DNA of 64,000 nt. Source: Siphonodentalium dalli. Taxonomy: Eukaryota; Mollusca; Scaphopoda; Gadilida; Siphonodentaliidae. Within the stretch, counting starts at the first letter, position 1. The number at the start of each line of letters is the position of its first letter. The notes beneath the pieces were generated by a model. It saw only the letters and a program-made list of their open reading frames with translations. It had not been told where the DNA came from and searched no databases. Positions 38,201-53,200 of this stretch are shown piece by piece. The position numbers and the translations under genes are program-made. The stretch spans positions 60,036,025 to 60,100,024 of the forward strand of contig CP136068.1 of assembly GCA_032622095.1 (NCBI GenBank). The letters are read 5' to 3'.

Positions 38201-41200
38201 AGTTACACCTCATTTTCAACTTATTTTTTTTACTTAGAACTTTTTTCACTTTTTCGGTTTCCGGATGATATCTCAAGTTTGGATCCTTTAATTGCAAATA
38301 CCGTTTTTATGTAATACCCATACCATAGTATGGTAAACATAATGTTGACGTCCGGATTGACCACTCGTCGTTCGTCTGTCTGTCCGTAGACACTTTACGA
38401 GCAATGCAATAACTCAAATATTTTCTATCCGATCGGAACCAAATTTTTTATATGGGTTTCTCAGCCCAAAATACAGATCGAGTTCGAATTTGGGTTTGAT
38501 CCGAGTTTTTCTTACAGAGTTATGGCCCTTTTTCAACTTAGAATTCACGCATTGTGCCATAACTCAAATTTTTTTTATCTGATTTGAACCAAATTTTTTT
38601 TGTGAGTTTCACAGCCCAAAATACAGTTCGAGTTAGAATATGGATATGATCTGATTAATTTTAAAGGAGTTATGACCCTTTTTCGAGAAAAACAATTTAA
38701 AAAAAATCGATTTTTTTTAGATCAAGCTCCTTAATAAATTTAGCATATACAAATATTAAATTTTGATTGAACTTTAATAACAATAAAAAAAAATTGACAC
38801 TTTCATTTATTTTTGTTTTATACGATTAATTAGGTGTGATATCCTGTTTTGAAAATATGAAGATTTTATTGCAATAGTTTCATGTAATATAATGATATCA
38901 ATAAATTCCCATTTGATCATCCAACATCCAGAGTATATGAGAGGACATTTTATAGATGTTGTCATTCCAAGTGAAATCTGTTATGAAATGAGTGATGCCA
39001 TATGATACAGAGCTCTGGTGGGTCAAGATAAACAACACTGGTGGCTGGCTGTTTGTTTATTCTAACTGTCAAATTGATTAATGGAAGCATAAGACTGGTG
39101 TTTCTCCTATTCTTGAAATTTCATTACAGGGTGAGATAAGGGCCCCCTCACCTATATAAGTGTCTTCTAAATTCCATTAATTTGCTTCAAAAATAATTAA
39201 CCCTTTCCAAGGTTTCCATAGACACATGCTATAATGTACATGGACTCTTCCTCATATCTCTTAATATATATTGGGTATCTTTGCACACTATTCACTTCTA
39301 TCAATTTTGGTATCGACTGATTAATTGATTTTTGAAAAATATATTAACCCTTCAGACACGTGCTTTCAATTTGAAATTAAAATAACAGCTGATAGCCAAT
39401 ATGATTTATCTATGCAATGGGAAACAGGCAGATAAATATACATGACTATGTAAGTGATGACTTGTTTTGAAAATCAATATGGTAGATGTTAGTGTTTCCA
39501 GGAACCTTATTTTCCCATTTGTTCATATTTTCATGGTTGATTGAATTTTAGGGGCCACAGAGCACTTAGAAGATTAACATTGAAGGTTGTGGCTTTTAGT
39601 GTCCAAGCTACTTGTAAAACATTGTAATGTGTGAAACCATTTAATTGAGGGCTAACTTACTTTCTTTTATATGAACGATTTAGTGGTCATAGGGGCCAGC
39701 ATCCTCATCATATTATGTCTCTATAACATTATATAGATAATACTTTTGAATTGTATAAACTACATATATTTTTGAAAACCATACACCCCTGTTATGAAAC
39801 ACTTAAAGATAGGGATTTATCACTTTTGCTTCCAATGAGTTAACTTGAACTCCTAAACATGTTGGCCAGTGAGAGGTCCTTGGGTGAATAGGGACAGAGT
39901 TAAGAGATTTAAAACTACTCCTCCCCACCCCAAATACTTTAACCCTTTCTTAAGACAAATTATTTGATCTTTGACAAATTATCAGTTATGGCTAGTCGCT
40001 ATTGCCAAGGTATGGGTTTATAAACATCTGCCGATCGTAATCGGTCTCTCGTTTTGTAGATCAGTCATATCAAGATACAGGTTGAGTTGGATTTTGAGTT
40101 TGATCCGACGATTTTTTCTCGAGTTATGGACTTTTTTCGACTTAGAAAATTCAATTTTACTACTTTTTTTTTTGGTTTCCGGATGATAACTAAAGTTTGG
40201 ACTGTTCAATTGAAAATGCTGTTTTTGTGTGAGTCAATGATATCAAAATACAGGTTAAGATCGAATTTGAGTTTGATCCGATGATTTTTCTCAGAGTTAT
40301 GGGCTTTTCGACTTAGAAAATTCAATTTTTCGTGTTTTTCTTTGGTTTTCGGATGATAACTCCAGTTTGGATTGTTTAATTGGAAATTCTGTTTTTTTTG
40401 TGGGTCATTCATATCAAAATACAGGTCAAGTTCGAATTTGAGTTTGATCCAATGATTTTTCCCAAAGTTATGTGCCTTTCGACTTTGATTTTTTTTTTTT
40501 TAAATTTTCTGTTTTTCTGTATGAGGGTACCTTCATGGTGTAATCATCTCCTCCTACAGTTTTGATCGTAGATATTTGAAACTTCATTTTTTTTTGGATG
40601 CTATCACACTCGACAAAAGCCATCTTAGATGTTAAGGTTGCGTTTCATTTTCTACCCTTTTTTGGGTTTCTACAATCATTCAAACAAATATGAACCAATA
40701 TCGAAATTATTAATCCAAATTTGTTGGGTTTATGGATAATGCGGGTTGAATTTGCCACGGTGGGGGTATGCTAGCACTTGAGTGCACACCTCTTGTTATG
40801 TTTGTATTTAATTGTGTTGTTTACATGTCAAATATTGTCAGTTGTACACTAGATGAATGCATGCAAAGCTCGCGTGCCCATATACTTGGTTTCTCGAATC
40901 CGTAATTATAACTACGGATATTGAAAATCGACAACTGATAGAAAGAACACATATTCTAGGGATGTACCTGTAGCACCCTATTCGTAATTCATATGTGCAG
41001 TAGGTTATTATGCGTAAGCTGTAAAGTGCATTGCGCTAAATACCACCTGAACCGAAATGTTCCTAGAAAATCCGTTGAAAAACAAAAATAATATGTAACA
41101 CCAGATAGCTATGATGGCACAGGATCATGGTTATATTACCAAGCAAACTTTGAAATTTGTGCCAAAATAAATGGATGGGAAATTGATGACATATTTATGG

Positions 41201-44200
41201 GAAATTGATGACAAGGGCCTTTATCTAGGCGCATCCTTGAGAGGATTGGCTCAACGAATACTCGGCGACCTACTCCCAGGACGAGAACAAGACTACAACA
41301 TTCTTGTTGCTGCGATAGAAAGCCGATTTGCTGCCAAAAACCAAACTGACTTGTATATGGTACAATTGCGTGAACGGCGATAAAGGGCAGGAGAGAGCCT
41401 CCCTGAAATGGGACAGAGCATCTGTCGTCTGGCCAATATGGCATATCATACTGCATCACATGAATTGAGAGACACCTTGACAAAGGACCAATTCATTGGT
41501 GGGTTGTATGATCCAGATATACGGCTCAGGGTAAAACAAGCACGACCGGGCTCTCTTGATGAGAGCGTATAAGACATGGAGTTGAATTAGAGGCTTTTTC
41601 CAAGTCTGAAAAACATAGGGCTAAAGATTATGCTAGGGCAGTAAATGAAGCAGACCAAACACAAAGCAAAACTATAGAGTTTGAAGAACTCAAAAAGATA
41701 ATATATGAACTGAAGCCCCAAACTGGTTCTAATGGGGAAAACTCAGGATAGCTCACAACCATCCCAGGCATCACAGTCCATCATTGAGATGAAGGAGATA
41801 AAACAAATGTTGACTGATGTGAAGATGAGTAATGGGGAGATTAAACAAATAATGACAAACTTGGAAAACCAAAACAAGGAGAAAAAGAGTAACACAAATG
41901 AATCCTGGAGGGACAATGGAGACAGAATTATAATGATAGTCCTGATTATAACACAAACGAATACAAAGAACGCACCAGATGCAGAATTTCTCCCAATCCA
42001 CGCGACATTTATTGCATTACACAATTTACAGGTACGGTATGTTTGGGATCACCTCTAGATGGATCTAACAAATTTTAGCGATTTTCCATGAAAAAAATGG
42101 CCACCAACAGCCATCTTGGATTTTTCTATTTGCATGACTAAATCCTTTGGGACTCCCTACAGACCACGTCCCTCATTTGATAGCTACCAAACTTAATATG
42201 GATCTTCAGGGTAACATCTAGATGGTAGCCATCGATTATTTCCGAAATTTGATAAAAAAAACTGGCCGCAAACAGCCATCTTGGATTTTACTCTTTGCAT
42301 GACTTAATCCTTTGGCACACCCTACAGGCCACATCCCTAATCCGATCCTCACCAAACTTCATATGGATCTTCGGGCTGACCTAGATGGGAAACATCAATT
42401 TTTTCCTAAATTTGATATAAAAAAAAATGGCCACCTACAGCCATCTTGGATTTCAAATTTGAATTCATCGGCACAGCCTGCAGCCTGCATTTCTTGATGA
42501 TATGTTTGAAATGAAAATAAAATTGTCTAAACAATACAAAACTTTTTTTTACTTTCCTTCTTTATCATGCTATTCATTGCTCCACAAAAAATTAACTCCT
42601 TCCCAAGTTGATCTACAGTTTCATTACAAATATTATACAGAGAATATAACTCTAATATCAAAGGTTATCTTTACGTATTGACCTTAATATTCAGCGATAT
42701 GGTTATTAAATATTCTTCTTTACAGATATATTGCTCGACCAATTGGGCTTGTATATATTAAGGAAACCTTTCCACGGAAGGCCCCCAAGAATGCCACATT
42801 TGAGGCTGTTTACAAGAATCACAAAAGTCCTGACAATGAAATTATTCAGGTAGGTACACCATCCTACGTATTTGCCCAAAAATAAAAAACAAATTAGAAA
42901 AGTAAAAAATATATACTTTTTAATACACTCATGCATGATTTATTGTACATTGCTGTTACTGCAGTAGTTAAAGGTACTCAATCCGATAAAACTCCTCTCA
43001 ATTACTATTTCAATGGCTTCGGGGGTCAAAAATATTTGATTCGAGTCGAGGAAGTCACCCATCAAAGCTCAGATTTGTTAGATATCGATTTTAGAAATCT
43101 ATTATTTTTCATTATCGGGAATATTATCTGGCCCAGAACTCAGTCAAAATTGCGCTGTTATTACCACTTGATTTTAGAGTTATCCATCCTTGTCTGTTTG
43201 AATAGATTTTGGAGTACACATCCAGAGCAGATTACGGCAGTTGAAGGCAATTATTAGTACTCATCTCGAGTAAATAACAAATTTCAAAAATCAATATCTA
43301 ATAACTCTGAGCTTTGTTTGATGGGTTCCTCGACTCGAATAAAATATTTTGTACCCCCAAAGCCAAAGAAATAGTAATATAGGACCCTCTGATCGGATTG
43401 TTGTTGTTGGAATCTGTTGAGATGGGGACCCTCTGTTCGGATTGAGTACCTTTAACTAACAAACAATGGTAAAATAAGTAAGAAAATCACCTCTTTTATT
43501 GTTGCAGTTTGAAATTAAAGGGTTGGACATTCTCAAATTCCGAGTTTGTGAGCCCTCTCTCCTTGGGTTTTACAAAGGTTGTAATCGAATGTTGCGACCA
43601 GATTACAGGTACACCAGTTATAACTTTCAAGAAAAAATGTGATGCCGAATATGGATTTGCGCTGAGTACTCTTTAATGGAGGTGCTGCGAAAATGGACAC
43701 AGGGATCTAATTTGAGAACCAGAATTATTATATTTGATTAATTGTGCATGTATTAAAACACCGAAATGACGCGAAATTAATGACTATTTATTAATTAACC
43801 AATTGTTATTGCAGACTATATACATCATATTTGCATCTACTATTACATGTTGCACACACATAGACATGCAACACTCTTAAAGTCTCTTTGGGCAATGGAA
43901 TTTTGCATTGTGCCATATGCTATTAAAGTAATGTCAAACTCTCCGGAAGGGTGATCAAATAGAAATTGAGAATACTCTTGATGAAAGTAGTTATTTTTAT
44001 GAATATTATTCCAAATTTACGACACACATCGTCATTCTTATATATTAATAAAATGCAATGAGTCTCGATGGCGATATCATTTGCGCTAGTTTATCGCCCA
44101 TTGTTGCATCCCGAATCGAGATGTAAATATTTACAATTAGCGTAGTTTAGATGATGTTTTCTATGGAGTGGTATGGTCGATTTCTTTGAGATTTTCGGCG

Positions 44201-47200
44201 ATGTTAGTATAATGATACATTCCCCCAGTTGACATAGCACCTGTGAACTAATTTATCAGTTTCAGGCATTTAATATGTCTTTAACCCTTTCAGTGCCTGA
44301 GGGGCCGATCTCATTGGCCCTAATTTACGGTCTGTAAAATCGGCCCTAAAATGTTTTTTATTTTTTTTTGGTTGAAATTTGTTTTGGGTATGCTTAAGCA
44401 TGCTATAGCGAATTTAAAAATAAACTGGATAAAACCTTAGGGGCATGTTATAACTCAAAACTATCACCAAGTATTCATAGTAATAATTTTGATGCCCATG
44501 AAAAACGTAAGATTCCCTGGCACTAAACCTACAAAATAAGTCTGTTAAAGAATATAAGAAAAAATTATTAAAATTGCAAAAAATTGTAAAAAATAATAAC
44601 AAATGATGAAAAATTGTTAGGCCAATGCATTCTCTTATATATGCGAGGCGGCCTCATACAAAACATTGATTTAATAGCGCCGGCAATTGCGGATTTAATA
44701 AATTCTTCAATGACGGAGGGCATTGTGCCTCAAAACTTCAAAGAGGCCCTTGTCATACCGCTTTTGAAGAAGGCGAACATGGATCAAAATGTCCTAAAAA
44801 ATTACAGACCGGTATCCAACCTTCCATTCGTCTCTAAAGTTCTTGAGCGGATGGTTCTGTATCAATTAAGGAATCATCTGAATAAAAACAATCTCAACGA
44901 ACCATTTCAGTCAGCTTATCGAAAGGACCACAGTACGGAAACTGCTTTAATTCGCATCACGAACGATCTACTGTGTGCCGCAGATGATGGCCTTGTCTCC
45001 GCCATAGAATTCCTCGACCTTTCAGTGGCATTCGATACGATTGACCATTAGATTCTCACCCAACGCTTGTCAGATACATTTGGAGTTTCTGGCACAGTCC
45101 TCTCCTGGTTCACTTCTTATCTATTAGATAAGAAGTGAACTGGTCGGACGCAAACTGTGGTGATTGGTGACGCGTGTTCGAAATCGCGATCTATTCGATA
45201 CGGTGTTCCACAGGGGTCAGTTCTGGGACCCGTTTTATATTCGGCATACACACAACCTCTCGGAAGCATAATAGCTGGTAACGGTATCAGCTACCACATG
45301 TATGCTGATGATACCCAGATGTTCATTTCTTTTAAGCAGTGCGATATAGACTTAAAACTCGCACATTTGCAGTCAGGGGTGATGCAAGTCAAACAGTGGA
45401 TGGAGGTGAACAAACTTCACATCAACGAGAACAAAACTGAACTAATGTTTTGTGGTACGGATCAGCGTTTAAAAGCTATCAAGGTTACCTCCCTACGCAT
45501 TGGCAGCGCCGACATCGAATTCTCAGATAACGCCAAAAATTTAGGAGTTATTTTAGACAAAGGACTGTCCATGAAGTCCCATATAAACACACTGTGCAAG
45601 TCCTTATTTCTGGAACTTCGGCGTATTTCTCATATGCGATCACATCTGTCGGTAGAATCCACGAAGACTTTGATCTCTTCATTTGTATTTTCACGACTGG
45701 ATTATTGCAATGCTCTATTCGCTGGTCTGCCACAAGATCAATTGGCAAAGCTGCAGAGAATAATTAACATTTCGGCTCGCATTGCTCTACGAAAACATAA
45801 ATTTGACCACGTCACACCTCTTCTCGCGAAACTACACTATCTTCCAATTGAAGCTCGAATTGATTATAAATGTGCCACTTTTTGTTATAAGAAATTCTCA
45901 AATGACATCACAAAGCCTTTGCCGGTTTATATTGACTCTATTCTCAATATGTACTCTCCGCCGCGCGAATTGCGATCAGAAGATCTAAATCTGATGGCTG
46001 TTCCTAGACGTGACTTGGAAAACTACGGAAGACGATCATTTGAATATCATGCTCCGTCCGTCTGGAATGGGCTACAGGCCGACACAAAGAAAGCCGATAC
46101 CATGGACACTTTTAAAACATTACTTAAATCGGAACTTTTCGAATTCTACTATGGAAACGTCGTCCCTGAAAGTGATGCCTCTTAGTTCTGCATATGTTTA
46201 TTACGTGACCCACTTGTATATTGCATATTTGTGTGTGAACTTGTGTTGTGGCCGAGCGCTTTGGGCCTTTTGGGAAAAGCGCTATATAAATGTTCTCTAT
46301 TATTATTATTTTTATATATAAGAGAATGCATTGGCACAGGGTATATGGGTTGATACAAAAATCGGACCTGGCACTGAAAGGGTTAAAGCACAGAAACAGT
46401 TTGAGTACCATAATTAGGTCAATAGTCTGAATAGCTAATACTCAGTCTTCAGTTGGCCTCAGATTATTTCTGGCCTGCCTTTAACCCTTTGAACCCTGGC
46501 TCCCCACAACGATCGACACCCTGACCCTGGGCTTCCAGTGGTATTTTTTTATATTGTGGCCAGTGTTTAGATGTATGGTGTTGTTTATGTTCAAGTGGTG
46601 TCACATTTCTGAAACTTTAGATGTATGTTCCCCATGGACCACTGATTATTTTACGATCTGGTTACATTGCCACGTGGTCACTCCCTGAAATTTGACAGGT
46701 ATGTTCCCATCGGCCACTGTGTATTTTTTTTAGAACGCTATTCTTTGCCACACGATCACTCCCTGGTAACGGTTTCTAAGCAACTACCCGGAACTGAAAG
46801 TATAATACAATTATAGCTTATAGCGTCATATAATTCCGCGCTAAGAAACGGCATTTTATATGCAGTCAATACCCTATCGATATTGTGAAACTGGAGATAC
46901 ATCAGGTCAGAAGATTGAACCTACATGTAGTTTGTATTTAATGGTATCAATGGTTGCTAAGCATATAGCCCAAGTGATCGAATGACACCACTTCCCTGTG
47001 CATTCAATGGCATTACGTCCCGTTTTAGACATCGCCTATAGGGCACGGTGATGGTCATGTTCAAATGGTGCCATGAGTCTTAAACTTTACATAATTGCTC
47101 AATAATGCACGATTTGACCACGTGTTTGTAATGTGCACGCACAAGTAGATCGGACTAGATGGTATTGTGACCATGCAACCCATTTCCACAGCACTACTCA

Positions 47201-50200
47201 AAAAGTTTCAAAAGTGTCAAAAGTTTCAAAACGTGCAGCTGTATAACGCAAATATATGTACTATGGAGATCCTTGATGTGATTGTATCATTTCACAAAAA
47301 TCCATACATTTATCATTTTATCCTATGCGCATGCGCGAAAGAAATCGACTCAAATAAGAAACTGTGTGCGCCTACCTCACATATTACAGAACACTGATTA
47401 TGTATTCAATACTAATTTAAACCAAAAAGAGTGATCGAAATGGTGTCTTTCTACAATCCTGCGAACCGCGCAACAATGTAAAGCTTTACCCGAATCGCTT
47501 CAAATAATGTACGTTTGTTGAATACTGCGCTGTGCGCATGCGCATGTTTTTCTACCCCAACTAGTCTGCAACAAACTCATACACATGCACCCATGACACT
47601 GCTGAAGTTCCTTGGGATCATTTACATAGATATAAGTGGATATACCAATGGTTATAACATGTATACACATGCTACATAGGTTTATGATGTCACTGAATGC
47701 TGCTGGCCGCTTTTGCGGCCAGTCGGATGTATGAACGTTTTCTGGCTGGCCGCTTTTGCGGCCAGTCTAAAAGCTGCCAGTCAGGTTCAAAGAGTTAAGC
47801 TGTTCCGTTTTGGGTACAAAATGAATTTTGCCCTTTGCGAACAACATAGAGCTAACTCCCACATTCTGTTACAAATTAACATACTTTAATACAGCGACAA
47901 ATATCTTTGATGTCAGCTTATAGATAAAATGTTATTGAAGCCAGTGGCTGAATTGGAATCAAGGGGCTTCAATGACAATGTGACTACTGGTTCAGTATGG
48001 TTCAGTATTTGTTGCGTCCACCTGACCTGTCGTCTTCTCCAACCAAAATGGCCACCTCATCATTGAAGTGAGCTCCAGTAGGTGTAGAATCGCATTCTCT
48101 CCCCCAGCAAGCTTCTATTTGCAGTGATAGCATCTGATCTTCTCATCCAATTGGAAGATAAGTCAACAGGTTCAAATTTCAGAAATAAAATCAGTAGGTA
48201 TAACAGCTGCACGAAATAGGATGCATAATCAGGCCGTGTTTAAGCGAGATTCTGTTAAAATCATGTCATGGATGTATACACACTGATAATTATGATTCTC
48301 AACAAAGAGTGTAAACCCTGATGTCATTCAGATTGAGCTTTCAAAAATTTCAAAGCCAATAGTATACCAAATATGTGTTAAATGATTTGACCGATTTCAC
48401 CACAATAGCATTAAAGCACACTATATTTCATGGAAAAGAATCGAAACAAAGAATTATGAGAGTCGGAAGCCACGTGCTACTTTATAATTCTGTATTTAAC
48501 TGAAATATGCTATTTTTTTTCACCAATTACGAGCCTCATATTGATCTATCTTAATTGATGTCATAATATAGAAATTGTCTTTCAGTCACTTTGGCCAATG
48601 TCATTCTTGCTATATCTTGACGTTCAAAATGAAGTTTAAAAATTTACGAACAAAATGCAACTGATCAATTCATCATATCGACATGTACAGACAATATCAG
48701 GATATCACAGCTCGGGATTTCTCAAATGAGATATCTCTGGGTCTCGATCTATTTGTTCAGTATAATCTATATATATAAAAGAGTAGGAACTGTCTGTCTG
48801 TCAGTCTGTGTGTCTGTTCTGATTCTTCTCCCAGACCCCTAGACCGATTTCAACCAAATTTTTTGTGGTGACTCAGGGTACTCTGGCGTAGGTTATAACG
48901 GTGTTAGTTTTCCAAAATTTGATTTAAGAAAATTTAATTAATAAATAAAAACAAAACAAATACGCACACTATGGGCCTATTTCAGCACCAGATGTACGCT
49001 CTTAATAATGCATTTTTACTGTGGCCCGCGCCATCCAACATATTAATGGGTATAACTCCACTATGGGCTTATATCAGAACCAAATAAATCCAACATGAAC
49101 TAATGTCAATATTTCGGCCCAATACGAACCTATTTGCCCGAGGTTATAATGAAGTAGCATAATAATATTATCTATATCTATAAAATAGTAGGTTCTGTAT
49201 GTCACATTCGCGATGTGCACACAGGGGCCACAGGCCTGTAACGCACACAGGGGTTACAGGCCCCTCTGATGCTGAATAAAGGTTCCCAAAGGGATGTAGC
49301 AGAGAGTAGAATACAGACATGGTTTCACTTATGAAGAAAGCAGGATAGAGCTCCAAGTATTAAAAAAGGGAGCCTTTTTCAGCTAGTATACTATAATGTT
49401 AAAGTTCACACTCACCATTTTCTTGACGGTCAATAATGTCATCTATCAAAAGACTCAAACATGCATTAAAAAATCATTTGAAATGTGGATAGAGTCAGAA
49501 TGGAAATGGCAACAGAATTGATTTTATTTCAACTATTGAGCCCCATTGCAACTGATATAATGTCTCATTATTCTCTTTTAGGGTTTGGTTAAACAAACTG
49601 ATGTAGCTGAGAGGAGAATACAGACATGGTTTCGCTTACGAAGAAACCAGGATAGAGCTCCAAGTATTAAAAAATTTACAGAGGGCAGGTGAGACTTCAG
49701 CATTTTTACTCAGGATTTCCTGAGTTCGAATTATTGTTGGTCAAATGAATTGAACATAGAAAAATGGGGGATTGACTTTGTCCATCTAGCTGTCCATCCA
49801 TCCTTCTCAGCCATGTGGTTATAAGATTGGAATGAACATATTTTTTGGAGGTTTGCCATCGGGACTGTTTCAAAATATGTTTCCATTCTCGAGTTATCCT
49901 TTGTTTATCTAAAATAGTGGTTTTCTGTCTGGCCATTCATAGAGCCCAGACGTGGTTTATTGGTTATCAATGAAATTTGGTATGCAGGTTCGGAAAATTT
50001 CTTTCAATAGTGCCACATGACTTTTGCATTTTCAGTTAGAACTAGAGTTATCTATCTTTATCTGAAAAGAATGGTTTTTGTCCATCCACCTGAGTATCTC
50101 AGCCAATTTTTATCGAATCTGAATAAAATGTGGTATGGAAGTTCATCATCAGGAGTGCTTTCAAAAAAGGGCCCAATGATGTGGCTTGCCTTTCTATTCT

Positions 50201-53200
50201 AGAAATACATTTCTTGGTTTATCTGGAAATTATGTTTTTATGCTCTAACTCCTATTTTGGGGAACCTGCCCTGGCATGTGGGGAGTGATTGACACAATCA
50301 CCCGATTGATGGTCCGACAAATTTATTTCACCTCTGGTTGATAATAGTCAAGCCTGGATAAGCATGGAATTTTCGTTTACATAATAATTAGTACAATTGG
50401 AATTTAGTGGTTCTGAATGAATAAAACCTTGTCGATACATTGATGTTACCCATTTGTGGGTGTAAACTGCCATGCTCATAGATCAAAAGAAGGCTTACGG
50501 GAAAAAAACCAGTTGGAAAATAATTTGTGTTCTTTTTGTAACCAATTCCGGGTAATGAGTGCCAGAAAGTGAAGTGATTGGGAGGTAAGAAAAATGAAAA
50601 TTTTGTCTTAAGGAGAAAATAAAGATGCAATCAGCAGGTATTCCAGTATACAAAACCAGTTGGACTTGCTGGAATGCTAGAAATACCCATGACAAACCAA
50701 TAACATGGTATATACATGTGTATATGTATGATAAATAAATGAACAAAGTAAATTATATAACAAAATAGGCATAGCAAGAATAAAACATGTGCAAACACAA
50801 GGAAGATAAATATCGAACTTAGAAGTTAATAACAACCGAACAAAGGCAATATATTGTGAGTGAGCGATGCCCCGACTGTTCAGTAAGGAGGGAGTCCTTC
50901 TTTTCAGTGAGGTGGGATTCTGGTGTGTGTTCCAAGCTTCTTATCATTGGTATCATATGTAGAGGTAAATTTTTTATGCTGAATTTCTTGTTTAATAGTT
51001 ATCAGATGCTCTTTAATTTCTTTTCAGCTGGCGATGTTTATTCTACACTGTCCTGTTTATCTATGGACTCTTTGTCCTGTATGATGTAAGTCCTGAATAA
51101 TAAACATGTGCTTTAATACTAATAATATATAGAGGTACAAGCCGCTTGCAAAAATAAACATTTGTCTCACTCACTGAATGACATAATTATCGGTATCCAC
51201 TCAAAAACACTAGATATTCTTTTTATTATTAGCTCACCTGAGACGAAGCATCCGGTGGAGCTATAGTCATCACTCCTCGTCCATCGTCCGTCCATCCGTC
51301 CGTCCGGCATCCGTCAATAAACATCTTCTCCTCCAGAACCGTAAGACGGAATGGGTTCATATTTGGTATGGATGTTCCCTAGGTGAATCACATTCAGATT
51401 TGTTCAAATGAGGTCACCCGGTCAAATAGTTGCGAAGCTAGGACCATAACTCTTTCCCACCATAGTAATTCTTACAACTTATTCTCAAATTTCATTGGGC
51501 CGAATGGGTTCATATCTGGTACAAAGGGTCCTTGGGGGGACTGTGATTCAGATTTGTTCAAATGAGGTCACTGGGTCGAATGTGGGCAGAGCCAGTGACA
51601 TAACTCAAAAAAATGGAATTTTCACCTTGCTCAATTTAACAAAACAAAAATTAATTTTAGTTCAAAAACTCGACTTATGGTTTGACGAGGGACAGTTGGC
51701 GGGCGGGCGGACCTAAAGAATGCCTTATAACCTTGACATTTGTGAAAGGATTCAAAAAAAATTTGGTATGGCAGTTGCTCCCAATGACTATTTACTGCCT
51801 GTAGAAAATGGGTCACGTCCGAACTTTTTTACAAGAGTTATCCATCTTAGATGGTTTTTAGTTAAGTTTTTCACCAATAGCGCGATAACTCACGCAAATA
51901 TTAACCAATTTCAACAATATTTGGTATACGAGACTCTTGCAACAATATCTCGGACGAGTTCGAAAACCAGGTTTGTCCGAATGTTTTTTCCGGAGTTATG
52001 GGTCTTAGTTTGTCTATTTTTAGCAAATTTATCACCGTTAGCGCGATAACTCGATGAAATATTAACCGATTTCAACAATATTTGGTATATGAGTCTCCTG
52101 CAACAATATTTCGGACGAGTTCGAAAACCAGGTTTGTCCGAAAAATTTTAGCGGAGTTATGGGTCTTAGTTTGTCTATTTTTAGCAATTTTATCACCGTT
52201 AGCGCGATAACTCGATGAGATATTAACCGATTTCAACAATATTTGGTATATGAGTCTCCTGCAACAATATCTCGGACGAGTTCAAAAATTATAGTTATAT
52301 AACAACAATGGTAGTATTTTCGTGACTGACATTACACATAGTACGTAGATTTCTAAAAAATAATTTTTCCCGAATGGACATCAGGCACAGGAATATAAAC
52401 CCAAGATTTTTTATAGCGTGCATCGACCTATTTAAATACTAAAATACTACAGGCCAATCTAAAATAATTGTTACTATTCGCTCAATTACTTACAAGACAC
52501 TTTGGGCATATATTTTAGTAGTGTGGGTTAACAATGGCATATGACTTCATCATTAAAATGATGAATATGACAGAGAGAAAATCTGTTTTCAATAACTTGA
52601 ATACCATAACTATCAGATTTTCAAACTCTTTAGTCAATATTCAAGATTTAAAATTTCCACAAATTTCATTCTCCGTCGTGGAATTGCCCTATTCAGATTT
52701 ATTCCCTTCTACCCTGGTGTGATTGCCAATCATTGACACAGGCATATGTAGATTCGCTTTGGTGTGTGTACATCATCCTTTTACATGGGCATAATCTTTG
52801 TGGGTACTATGTTTATGAACAGGGAAATAGTCATAGAGAGTAGCATCTTTATAAATGCACTCCCATTTCATCGACTGGAAATTACGAGAGCGTATAAGAG
52901 GGACAATTCTATAATGACAACCAAACTCTTCTACAATCGGCAACTAACAACCTGCATGGTAGTTTTGGCTCCTTGTCAAAATAAAAACTATTGCCAATTT
53001 TCTAGTTGATTGCTCTATGTTAAAAGTATTCTGCATGTCAAATTTGTCTAGGAAATCTGTTACTGCTTTACTCGTTGTAATATATGGGAGTATGTTTCCA
53101 TCAAGTGTTCCAAATTACCATTATTTTTTTTAATGTGAACGAATGTCATGTCTTATTTTCTACATTGGGTTTTGATTATTTTGTGAAAATAATAATATTT

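Noticed and set aside
43508-43640. Open stretch after GTTGCAG between CerS exons 2 and 3
   Set aside because: It has an acceptor and a possible donor, but exon 2 joins exon 3 in frame and the family has no extra segment at this point. It is not recognisable as any domain.
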